The notes under the pieces: model-generated
Database searches by the model: none
Seen by the model: the letters and a program-made list of their open reading frames with translations, nothing else
What the model was told of the DNA's origin: nothing
Source: a bacterium
GTDB lineage: Bacteria; Bdellovibrionota_C; UBA2361; SZUA-149; JAEUWB01
Assembly (NCBI GenBank): GCA_016786595.1
Contig: JAEUWB010000023.1
Coordinates: forward strand, 1 to 45,205
Reading direction: 5' to 3'
DNA length: 45,205 nucleotides
Part shown: piece by piece, positions 18,226 to 26,162 of the stretch
Numbering within the stretch: the first letter of the stretch is position 1
Layout: each line of letters opens with the position of its first letter
Program-made: the position numbers and the translations under genes

Positions 18226-21124
18226 TCAGGACCTCCTTACTATCAAATTGTTCAACGCTATCAGAGAGCTGTAAGAGGTCGACAAGCTCATCATCACTTA
18301 ACTCAGTTAAGAAATCAGATGACGTTGAAACAATTGAGGCTGTTAATTTACGCTTCTCTTCAAGTCTGTCGGCAATACTTTCTTCAAGTGTGCCCCGGGA
18401 AATTAGTTTGCGGACGTAAACAGTTTTCGATTGTCCAATGCGAAAGGCGCGGTCGGTAGCTTGATCTTCAACTGCCGGATTCCACCATTGGTCAAAGTGT
18501 ATTACTTGATTGGCTTTAGTTAAATTTAAACCGATTCCGCCCACCTTTAATGAAAGAATTAAGAGTTGAGGTTCAGTGCTTTGCTGAAAATTATCAACAA
18601 TTTTTTGACGCTCAGTCCTGGAGAGCTCGCCATGTAAAAAGGCAACCTTAATCTTAAAAGTTTCCTCCAAGGTTTGTTTTAAAAGCTTACCCATTGAGAC
18701 ATATTGAGTAAAGATTAGCGCACTGTCGTTTTCCTCGAGAATCGTTTCCAGTAATTCGAGTAGTAGCTCCATTTTCCCGGAACGTGCTCGGAGTGTTTTT
18801 TGACTTCCTGTTAAGAGCGCTGGATGATCGCAGACTTGCTTGAGTCGCGTGATCGTTCGCAAAATGATGCCTTTGCGCTCAATGCCTGCTTTACCTTGAA
18901 GCTCACTAAGTTCTTGGCGTAAAATACTTTGATACAATGCTGCTTGTTCGGTTGTTAAAGAAGTATAAACTGGGATGAGGATTTTTTCAGGTAAATCCTG
19001 GATTACGCGCGGGTCACTCTTTAAGCGACGCAGCAGAAAGGGTTTAATTAAACGAGCTAGTGTTTCAGTTGATTTCTGGTCTTTACTTTTCTCAATTGGG
19101 TTAACAAAGCGCGAACTAAATTGACGCTTTGTCCCCAAATATCCCGGATTAAGAAAATCCATAATCGACCAGAGTTCTTCGAGGCGATTTTCTAGTGGAG
19201 TTCCTGTGAGGGCGAGGCGGTTTGTGGCCTTGCTAGTCTCGGCAATGCGACGAATCGCCTTTGTCTGCTTGGTTGAAATATTCTTAATATTCTGTGCTTC
19301 ATCAAGGGCGATAATCGACCAACCAATCTTCGATAACTGATCTTCCTCACGCACAGCCATCGCATATGTTGTTAAAACGATGTCGATTGCATTGATGCGC
19401 TTGAGTAGTGTTGCCCCAGTCAGGCGTTGCTGTCCATGATGCACATAGAGTTTTGATTCAGGAGTAAACTTGGCAGCCTCTCTACGCCAGTTTTCAAGAA
19501 TTGACATCGGGACGACAAGCAGCACAGGTCCCTTACGGTCTTTTTGTGTCATTGCAATCAAGGCCAAGAATTGAATAGTCTTTCCTAAGCCCATGTCATC
19601 AGCAAGACAGGCACCAATTTGTAGCTTATAGAGAGAGTAGAGCCAGCCCAGACCTTGCTTCTGGTATTCTCTCAGGCTTCCCACGAAATTACCGGGCTCA
19701 TCAACAGCGCTGAGCTGCAAATTGCCGTCAATCAACTTTTCTAGCCAGGAACGGGTAGAGAGTCGGATACCGCCCAGTAAGGGGTCGAGCTGTTCATTGC
19801 CAAGACTTAACTTTAATAGTTCTAGTAAGTCAGTATTCGGATCTTGAAAGCGTTTTTGTAGCTGTGCTTCTGAATTAAGAAATTGCGATCCAGGCAGTAG
19901 AAACCAGCGGTCGTTTACATAGAGCAAACGTTCATTTTCTTTGACTAGTTCGCGAAACTCTTGTGGCGACATTTCAGTTTCACCCAGTGCAATTTTCCAA
20001 GAGAAATCAAATAAATCCTTGCTTCTCCCAGTGAGCTTAAGGTTATTTAGCTCTTCTGGCGCTTGGATATTTACAACAATCTCAGGACGTAGCGCGTTTT
20101 GTGCCAAGGTTTTGGGGATTTCAATGGCAAAGCCATTGCGTTCTAGTTCGACTAATGCACGGGTTACAAAATCAATTACCTCCGCTTCGCTAAGAGTAAT
20201 TGCTTGCGGCACAGTACTTACGAGCATTTGCGAGAGCGGACTGAAGATTTGTTGCGCGCTAAGGATTTGTTGGCTGATATATTGATCGAACTCATTCCAA
20301 TCATTATTGAAAAATGCGGTCAGAATTTCTACAAGTTCACGATTATTCTTTCCGAAATAGCACGGCAGCGCATTGGGGTGCGCGATGCCTGGTTTTAAGC
20401 TCCAGAGTTTTTGATTTTTAGCAGGCGCTTCAAGGAAAAAGATCACTCGAATGTCGTCACGGATAACTCCACTGACCGTAGCGCCTAAACCCGCTGGAAG
20501 GTAATTTTTAGAGCGGTACTTCGGATCGATGTACTGATGCAAGGTCGTTGTAGTATTTTCCAGCCGCGAGTGCGAAAGATCGCGAATGATGCGATCAAGG
20601 ATTGAAGAAAAAGCACCGTTAAATATGGAGATTGCGCTATCACTAAAGTGGGTAACGGCTTCAGCGGACTGAGCAAATAAACTGAGCGGTAGATCGTTAA
20701 GATCAATTTGACGCAATAAGGCCGTAGTGATTTCAGGGTCAGTCTTCCACTGTGTCGAGTAACCTGTTTTGTATTCAGGTAGAAAGTGTCCCTCACTGAT
20801 GGTTTGAATCGTAAGCTCGAGTAGAGAAAAGATAAAGTTTGCAGATGGTGCAAGTTTAAATCCAGCAAGTGTAGTTGGCAGTCCTGAATTGATTAACTCT
20901 TCTGGGTTAATCACTAAGCCGGTGATTGTGCTGACTGTAAGCTCTGAGTAAAGCTCTAGCGTACCTGTGCCTGGAGTTTTGTGCTGAGGCAACCATAATT
21001 TAATACTTTGTATCGTAGCAGATGATTCCTCAGGGTTGACGCTGATGCTATTAAATTGCGAACAGTCGAGATCTCTGGACCAGAAAAAGCACGACCCATC
21101 AGTTAAAATTGTTGCTTCAAGCAT
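18215..21124 (-). CDS. SNF2/Rad54-family DEAD/H helicase-like ATPase
   Basis: This 969-residue SNF2-type ATPase probably translocates on double-stranded DNA and remodels protein-DNA complexes. The N-terminal half (about residues 1-470) is a poorly conserved SNF2-associated region. The ATPase core has ACLADDMGLGKTIQFL (Walker A, about residue 505), LDEAQNIKN (motif II), ALTGTPLENRLEELW (motif III) and FLLRRLKSDP. The C-terminal helicase lobe has FTQYVSMGKLL, LKVGGIGLNLTKAN, and WWNPAVEDQATDRAFRIGQ, the closing SNF2 signature. All core motifs look intact. It is the first gene of the minus-strand run and is coupled to the SWIM gene. This gene pair resembles HepA/RapA-like or accessory repair systems, but no specific pathway is shown. 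Confidence 0.93.
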   Translation of the reverse strand: MLEATILTDGSCFFWSRDLDCSQFNSISVNPEESSATIQSIKLWLPQHKTPGTGTLELYSELTVSTITGLVINPEELINSGLPTTLAGFKLAPSANFIFSLLELTIQTISEGHFLPEYKTGYSTQWKTDPEITTALLRQIDLNDLPLSLFAQSAEAVTHFSDSAISIFNGAFSSILDRIIRDLSHSRLENTTTTLHQYIDPKYRSKNYLPAGLGATVSGVIRDDIRVIFFLEAPAKNQKLWSLKPGIAHPNALPCYFGKNNRELVEILTAFFNNDWNEFDQYISQQILSAQQIFSPLSQMLVSTVPQAITLSEAEVIDFVTRALVELERNGFAIEIPKTLAQNALRPEIVVNIQAPEELNNLKLTGRSKDLFDFSWKIALGETEMSPQEFRELVKENERLLYVNDRWFLLPGSQFLNSEAQLQKRFQDPNTDLLELLKLSLGNEQLDPLLGGIRLSTRSWLEKLIDGNLQLSAVDEPGNFVGSLREYQKQGLGWLYSLYKLQIGACLADDMGLGKTIQFLALIAMTQKDRKGPVLLVVPMSILENWRREAAKFTPESKLYVHHGQQRLTGATLLKRINAIDIVLTTYAMAVREEDQLSKIGWSIIALDEAQNIKNISTKQTKAIRRIAETSKATNRLALTGTPLENRLEELWSIMDFLNPGYLGTKRQFSSRFVNPIEKSKDQKSTETLARLIKPFLLRRLKSDPRVIQDLPEKILIPVYTSLTTEQAALYQSILRQELSELQGKAGIERKGIILRTITRLKQVCDHPALLTGSQKTLRARSGKMELLLELLETILEENDSALIFTQYVSMGKLLKQTLEETFKIKVAFLHGELSRTERQKIVDNFQQSTEPQLLILSLKVGGIGLNLTKANQVIHFDQWWNPAVEDQATDRAFRIGQSKTVYVRKLISRGTLEESIADRLEEKRKLTASIVSTSSDFLTELSDDELVDLLQLSDSVEQFDSKEVLSDI

Positions 21125-21202
21125 GAAAATACAGCCCAGCTGAATATTTTAAGTTAAATAAAGAAGAGATCGAACTCTTGTTACCGAAGATTTGATGATG
21201 AT

Positions 21203-21231
21203 TTGAACGCAAAATTGTTTTACACTGTAAT
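21203..21231 (+). promoter_or_regulatory. Candidate sigma70-type promoter for the 483-aa gene
   Basis: TTGAAC (21203-21208) and TGTAAT (21226-21231) are separated by 17 bases, and the start codon at 21266 lies about 28 bases beyond the expected start point. The site falls in the 141-base intergenic region between two divergent genes, where a promoter is needed. This is a consensus match only; the SNF2 promoter on the other strand was not recognised. Confidence 0.42.
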
Positions 21232-21265
21232 TAAAAAAAGCGCTGCAATATAACAGAGAATAACA

Positions 21266-22717
21266 ATGCTTGCCAATACTTTTAGACAAAGACGTTCAAT
21301 TGGCTTTCAAACCGCAGATTTATCGCTTCGGCAATGGCTCGATGTGTCCTGGTTTTATCCACCGGACTTCAAATCTTCTTTCTGGAAACGAATTAATCAA
21401 GGCTATCTAATCTACGCTGACACCAGTGTATTAAAGTTCTTTGATACCGAGATTACGCGTGAATTTCTTGAGTCAATCTTCAACTCCTACAAAATTCAGT
21501 CTAAATTTAATCCTGGATTATATCGTGGCATCCGGGCAGGATATCTAGTCGATGGTTTACCACAGTGGACGATGAGCTTAAGTGCAAACCAAGCACGTCG
21601 TGCCTTGCTAGGCAACCCGCCTGATTTTCTGGCGATTGAGTTAGAGCGCCTTGCTGAGCGAGGATTTGCAACGAATTTCATTGACCAGATTGAAATTACA
21701 GCAACAGCAGAGCTTGATTTTGTTGTGCCTAATTTGATTAACGCACTCTATGACTGGCAACATAGAACATCTGTAATTGATGTTGCTTCCAAGCGATCAG
21801 ATTTAAGAACTGAATTTCTGACTCGATTTTGTTCGGCGCAGCATCAGGCCATGAGTGTGCTTAGCCAGCTCAGTAACTTCGGTCAGACTACCTCGGTGCA
21901 GCGACTTGCGCAGGAAGCTAGGCAAGCTTTCGCACGCAAATACCAAGAGGCTTTTGTCTTAGTTGAGCAACGACTAGCTCGTAAAGAACTGCAGCCACGT
22001 GCTGTTTACAGTGAGTTGCAGATTCAAGATATTTGGTTCGAACTTCCTGAAGATCAGCCTGATAAGCTCTTTGTGCTTAAGCACGATCTGCATTCAAAGC
22101 TATTGCCACTTGGTTATTTTGAGGAGATGATCGCTAGTCTGCTTGTTAGTAGTGAGCAGGCAACTGACAATCGCCAGTTTAGACAATTATTTCAAGAATC
22201 TGCTGAGGAATATTTGCAGGCCATCGGTGGTGAAGGCAGTCTCAAGCTGCTACGTTATTTTACCGCATTGAAATATATTGCTGAACTTGGAAATGATCGA
22301 GTTCGCACTGGTACGCTATCAGAAAGTGAATTACTAAAGCTTGAAGTTGCGCTCTTTAAAATTATCAAATCGTGCAGAGCGTTGCCCGTTCATGGCCGAT
22401 TACTACTTATATCGGCGATTGAAGCAAAACAGCGTGAATTTTTAGGCGATCAGCTCTCGCAGTTAACAGGATTTGAAGTGCTAGTAGAAGGCAAGTCTCT
22501 GGATTTTGTAAAAAAACTCAGCTTAATCGAGAGAATTACCTACAATGCTAGTCGCAATTTAAGCTCTGCCCTGATAGTTCAAGATTACACTGATAATCGC
22601 GCACTTTGCTCATTCACATCAGCTGAAGAGTTTCTTTCAACTTCGATTCGCCAGCTCGTGTCAGACTTGTCACAGCCTACTGATATAATTGCCCTTGAGA
22701 TTTTACGAGCATTATAG
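21266..22717 (+). CDS. Protein of unknown function (483 aa)
   Basis: I do not recognise this protein. It has no signal peptide or membrane helix and appears soluble and largely alpha-helical. Visible stretches include WLDVSWFYPPDFKSSFWKR near the N-terminus, a glutamine- and alanine-rich helical part around residues 195-240 (ARQAFARKYQEAFVL), and acidic loops such as FELPEDQPDKLF. The ATG lies 28 bases past a candidate promoter. It is divergent from the SNF2 gene and upstream of the Tad pilus genes, separated from them by a second promoter, so membership in the pilus operon is unlikely. No catalytic motif could be identified. Confidence 0.7.
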   Translation: MLANTFRQRRSIGFQTADLSLRQWLDVSWFYPPDFKSSFWKRINQGYLIYADTSVLKFFDTEITREFLESIFNSYKIQSKFNPGLYRGIRAGYLVDGLPQWTMSLSANQARRALLGNPPDFLAIELERLAERGFATNFIDQIEITATAELDFVVPNLINALYDWQHRTSVIDVASKRSDLRTEFLTRFCSAQHQAMSVLSQLSNFGQTTSVQRLAQEARQAFARKYQEAFVLVEQRLARKELQPRAVYSELQIQDIWFELPEDQPDKLFVLKHDLHSKLLPLGYFEEMIASLLVSSEQATDNRQFRQLFQESAEEYLQAIGGEGSLKLLRYFTALKYIAELGNDRVRTGTLSESELLKLEVALFKIIKSCRALPVHGRLLLISAIEAKQREFLGDQLSQLTGFEVLVEGKSLDFVKKLSLIERITYNASRNLSSALIVQDYTDNRALCSFTSAEEFLSTSIRQLVSDLSQPTDIIALEILRAL

Positions 22718-22738
22718 AGAGTAAATATCTTCTTTAGC

Positions 22739-22767
22739 TTGAGATATAATTTCACTCGGAATATAAC
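22739..22767 (+). promoter_or_regulatory. Candidate sigma70-type promoter of the Tad/Flp pilus locus
   Basis: TTGAGA (22739-22744) and TATAAC (22762-22767) are spaced by exactly 17 bases; each matches the consensus at five of six positions. The predicted transcript would start near 22774 and have a leader of about 70 bases before the pilin ATG at 22845. The leader contains a small inverted repeat, GCTACG / CGTAGC (22783-22788 and 22801-22806). Confidence 0.52.
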
Positions 22768-22844
22768 AGTTACTTATTGGTAGCTACGAGACAGTGTTCA
22801 CGTAGCCTTACTACTTCAGTCGTTTGCTCTAAGGAGTATAGTGT

Positions 22845-23021
22845 ATGCTTAAATCTCTTCGTAATCGTCTCTGCGGCCAACGTGGCCAAGGTATGGCCGA
22901 ATACATCATTATCGTCATTCTTGTTGCGATTATCGTGCTTGTAGCAGTGCGATTATTTGGAAAGAGTATTACGAATCAATTCTCGAATGCTACAAACGAA
23001 ATCGACGAATTGAAAGGATAG
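22845..23021 (+). CDS. flp: Flp-type major pilin candidate (58 aa)
   Basis: This short gene encodes a 58-residue prepilin. After a basic leader with Gly14, the mature part begins QGMAEYIIIVILVAII: glutamate at mature position 5 and tyrosine at 6, as in Flp pilins, followed by one hydrophobic helix. The ATG is preceded by AAGGAG at eight bases and lies downstream of a good promoter. A strong intrinsic terminator follows 17 bases after the stop, so this gene can be transcribed at a higher level than the rest of the locus. Small size, first position and its own terminator all fit the major pilin subunit; the prepilin peptidase that would cleave it is not in the window. Confidence 0.85.
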   Translation: MLKSLRNRLCGQRGQGMAEYIIIVILVAIIVLVAVRLFGKSITNQFSNATNEIDELKG

Positions 23022-23038
23022 ATTACGCAAACACTATC

Positions 23039-23068
23039 AAAGCCGACTCTCAATCAGTCGGCTTTTTT
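23039..23068 (+). terminator. Intrinsic terminator after the Flp pilin gene
   Basis: AAAGCCGACT (23039-23048), a 7-base loop and AGTCGGCTTT (23056-23065) form a perfect 10-bp stem, and the T run continues to 23068. The next gene is on the same strand with no clear promoter of its own, so partial read-through is expected, giving much pilin and less of the assembly proteins. Confidence 0.85.
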
Positions 23069-23099
23069 GCGTAGTCTGATTTTGCTTACCAGGTGCTTC

Positions 23100-24230
23100 G
23101 TGGTTCGTAAGCCGTACCACGTCAGGTATTTCAATGCACGAGGCCAGGGCCTTGCAGAATATATTATTGTCACGATTCTAGTGGCGTTGATTATTCTTGC
23201 CGGAATTAAACTTTTCGGCAGTAGCGTCGGCAATAAATTCAAAAATGCATCAGCAGAACTAAGCACGATGAAAGATGCTGATAAAACCTCTACCTCTGCA
23301 GAGCGTGAAGTTCGTCCCGGAGGCGGTGCTGAGAAAATTGATGTGAATACGCTTGATTCGGGCACAGCTGCAGGGGGTGGAACCGATCAAGCGGCAGACC
23401 CAGTAGCAAAACTTCGTCCTGAAGGAGTCGGACTTTCTGGACAGAATTTCTTTCCTGACACTGGTTTGTCCTGGATTGGATTAGTTGTGATTGGCGTAAT
23501 TGCGGGCTTGATTGCGGTCGCCATTGTTTTTCGTGACCAGGATGGAAAAGACAAGAAGCATAAAACTACTAAGCGCGGTAAGGCTGCAAAAAAGGAAGCT
23601 GGACAGGCGATGGTTGAGTTTGTGCTGATCAGTATTACTTTTCTCTTTGTTTTATTAGGTCTAATTCAGTTAGCAATGATTTTGAATACACAATCATTAG
23701 TTCGCTACGCTGCTTTTAATGCAGCACGCTCAGGGATTGTGCATGGTGGTGACCTCGATAAAATGCGTGAAGCTGCGCGTATTTCCTTGCTTGCGGTTTT
23801 TCCTAAGCACGGTCGAGCCGATCATCGTCGTGGCTTAATGGACAATTATTTGGCTGCACGAGAAACTGATAATGATCCAAGTCTAACTTATGCAAACAAG
23901 GCAATCACTGAAGTTAAGATTTTAAATAAACAAGGCTTAACGACTGGCCAAGTTGTCACTTTCGATGATCCGATTGAACAGAAAAAGGCAATCCTCACTA
24001 TTCAAGTAACGCACTGGTATCAACTGGTGATCCCACTCGTTAATCGGATGATTTTTCACCTTTATAACCTTTTTCAGAGTAATAGTTATCAAGCCGACAA
24101 TTTAGATTATTATTCGGCACAGACTAATAAATTGCGTCGCAGCGGCAGTTACCAAGATATTGAGTATCGCATTCCCTTAGTTTCGCATTACACCATGCGA
24201 CTTCAATCTGACTACGTGCATGAGGACTAA
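23100..24230 (+). CDS. Flp pilin-TadE fusion protein with two prepilin-like motifs
   Basis: This 376-residue protein joins two pilin-like modules. The first has GQGLAEYIIVTILVALIIL (Gly15, Glu20, Tyr21), matching the preceding Flp pilin. A Gly/Asp/Glu-rich linker (about residues 45-120) and a second hydrophobic segment (about 124-145) lead to a Lys-rich stretch. The second module begins GQAMVEFVLISITFLF (Gly168, Glu173), the TadE pseudopilin motif, and continues with LVRYAAFNAARSG. I chose the GTG at 23100 because the earlier in-frame TTG at 23067 lies in the terminator stem. The reading frame is uninterrupted, so the fusion is real at sequence level. It is followed directly by the TadG-like gene. 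Confidence 0.8.
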   Translation: MVRKPYHVRYFNARGQGLAEYIIVTILVALIILAGIKLFGSSVGNKFKNASAELSTMKDADKTSTSAEREVRPGGGAEKIDVNTLDSGTAAGGGTDQAADPVAKLRPEGVGLSGQNFFPDTGLSWIGLVVIGVIAGLIAVAIVFRDQDGKDKKHKTTKRGKAAKKEAGQAMVEFVLISITFLFVLLGLIQLAMILNTQSLVRYAAFNAARSGIVHGGDLDKMREAARISLLAVFPKHGRADHRRGLMDNYLAARETDNDPSLTYANKAITEVKILNKQGLTTGQVVTFDDPIEQKKAILTIQVTHWYQLVIPLVNRMIFHLYNLFQSNSYQADNLDYYSAQTNKLRRSGSYQDIEYRIPLVSHYTMRLQSDYVHED

Positions 24231-26156
24231 ATGCTATTAGCACTGCGGAGACATTCTGCGAGGAACAATAAGCGTGTCAATCAGCGCGGGCAGGTGCTTG
24301 TCATCGGCCTAATCATGGCAATTTCTTTGGTAATGATCGCTATTACCGTGGCTAACGTGGGCATGATGGTCTCGCAGAAAATCCGCCTGCAAAATACGGT
24401 GGATGCTTCAGCGTATTCGGCTGCTGTGATTGAAGCACGCTACATGAATTTAGCTGCCTACATTAATCGGGCGATTATTGCCAATTACGATATGATGGCT
24501 TTCAACACCGCACTTTGGGCAACAACTGATGCTTACGATCATGGCTTGGCTTCCTTGGTGGGCACGCTTTATATAGCAGCAGGCATTATTCAATTATTCC
24601 CACCACTCTATGGAGTGGCTAACGCGGTCGACCAAATCGGTGCCGGCTTAGATCAAGTGCATGGATTTTTCCATACTTTTAACCACGAGTTAAACGATCT
24701 ACTCGACCAAGATAATGGAGATCCCAATTCAGATATTAATAAATATATCGAAATTTATAACACTGACGCACTTTCGACCTATCAGGGTTTACTTTTTGTG
24801 GCGATGCAAGCATCACGTGCTGAAGTGGTAAAGAAAGTTGCCGAGAAAATGGACCCTAAGGTTAAGACCACGACTGTCTTGGGGCTTGCAAGTGAAACAA
24901 TGAGTGGGGATGAATTAATGACTGCTGTAGACTGGGTGATTGACGACCCAGATAAGCGTGAAGCTCCATTTGATACATTTAATTCCACGTTCAATAAAGT
25001 CATGGGTGAGGAGTCGAACACAGATGATCATCCAGTCTTACTTGGCGCTTTAACGGAAGCATCATTGGATCGTTTTACAATCGGACGTAATCGTGAGGGC
25101 CAACAGAATTTAATTCGTAGTTTCAACTTTGGTGAGATCCTGCCTGGTTGGATTACAGACGCTCTAGTTATTTTTCAAGTTGAGAAGTGTATTGAGAGTT
25201 GTTTAGGAAGTTTTTTTACAGAATGTGATTGTGACTTTGAGTCACACGCTATTCTTGGCGCGCAGGCCCAGTACGGCCAGGAGGATGACTTCGATCAAGC
25301 GCGAGTTCCAGTCATAGCAAGACAGCGCATGCGCGAAGTAAATTTCTTCGGCTTAGATTTAAGTCTCGGTAATATGACTGGCCTGCTTGGAATTCCAGCT
25401 GTCTGGGGGCACACTAGCGGTGAAAAATTTGCTGACATTGGCAATTATGCAAACCGCGCGGATTTTGAAGACTTTGACTGGGATCGCTTCTGGGAATGTC
25501 AAATGAACTCTGGTCAATGTTCGCTCAATGAAATCAATTCAGCACTGTCACAAAAAAGTGGTCTTGTCTTAGGGGGAGTTTCTGCACTGTGCGGCGCTTT
25601 TTCAGGCGGAGCTTGGGTGGACGATCACTGGGATGGCTCGTTTGATTACACTGCTGCATGCGGAGTGCGTTATTTTAATTATCTGGCAAATGTTTGTTGG
25701 GGCGATGCTTTTAGTTACTTTACAGATACCTGTGACCAGGGATTTGAAGATGGTGTTCCACGCTACGACTGGAAAACAGATTTAAATAACGTCGGGTTTT
25801 CAACTTATATTTACGATCAAACTGGCGCTGAGCAGCGTCCGACTGGGACCAAAGGTGGGGATAATAATAATCTCTTAGCTGGGCCATCAATCGCAGTTTA
25901 TGGAGTTAAGGATCAACAAGATGTGCGCACGATCTCAGGTCTAGGTATTGGAAATACATACCCGTTATCGGCACTTGCACGGTCGCAGGTTTACTATCAA
26001 CGCAATCCTAATCGACCTGACGAAAAACCTAATTTGTTTAATCCTTACTGGGTTGCAAGGCTTGCACCGGTTGATAGTGAAGATACACAAGCAATGCTTA
26101 AAGAAGTCATTCCATTTGTTGGTAGTTATGGAATTCCAATAAAGCCTACGAACTAA
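24231..26156 (+). CDS. TadG-like minor pseudopilin / Tad surface protein (641 aa)
   Basis: The N-terminus has a basic segment and QRGQVLVIGLIMAISLVMIA, then GMMVSQKIRLQNTVDASAYSAA, the TadG-type membrane anchor with its LQNxVDAxA helix. The position equivalent to glutamate 5 is isoleucine, as in the TadG class that is not a canonical prepilin. The large C-terminal part is presumably extracytoplasmic: it is rich in Asp, Asn and aromatic residues and has several cysteines, including a cluster around residues 319-337. No von Willebrand A MIDAS motif was seen. GAGG stands five bases before the ATG, and the gene begins at the base after the previous stop, so it is part of the same operon. Confidence 0.75.
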   Translation: MLLALRRHSARNNKRVNQRGQVLVIGLIMAISLVMIAITVANVGMMVSQKIRLQNTVDASAYSAAVIEARYMNLAAYINRAIIANYDMMAFNTALWATTDAYDHGLASLVGTLYIAAGIIQLFPPLYGVANAVDQIGAGLDQVHGFFHTFNHELNDLLDQDNGDPNSDINKYIEIYNTDALSTYQGLLFVAMQASRAEVVKKVAEKMDPKVKTTTVLGLASETMSGDELMTAVDWVIDDPDKREAPFDTFNSTFNKVMGEESNTDDHPVLLGALTEASLDRFTIGRNREGQQNLIRSFNFGEILPGWITDALVIFQVEKCIESCLGSFFTECDCDFESHAILGAQAQYGQEDDFDQARVPVIARQRMREVNFFGLDLSLGNMTGLLGIPAVWGHTSGEKFADIGNYANRADFEDFDWDRFWECQMNSGQCSLNEINSALSQKSGLVLGGVSALCGAFSGGAWVDDHWDGSFDYTAACGVRYFNYLANVCWGDAFSYFTDTCDQGFEDGVPRYDWKTDLNNVGFSTYIYDQTGAEQRPTGTKGGDNNNLLAGPSIAVYGVKDQQDVRTISGLGIGNTYPLSALARSQVYYQRNPNRPDEKPNLFNPYWVARLAPVDSEDTQAMLKEVIPFVGSYGIPIKPTN

Positions 26157-26162
26157 GGAACT

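Noticed and set aside
23067-23099. Upstream TTG start for the Flp-TadE fusion
   Set aside because: It lies in the 3' arm and T run of the terminator and has no Shine-Dalgarno sequence. The GTG at 23100 gives a normal short prepilin leader.
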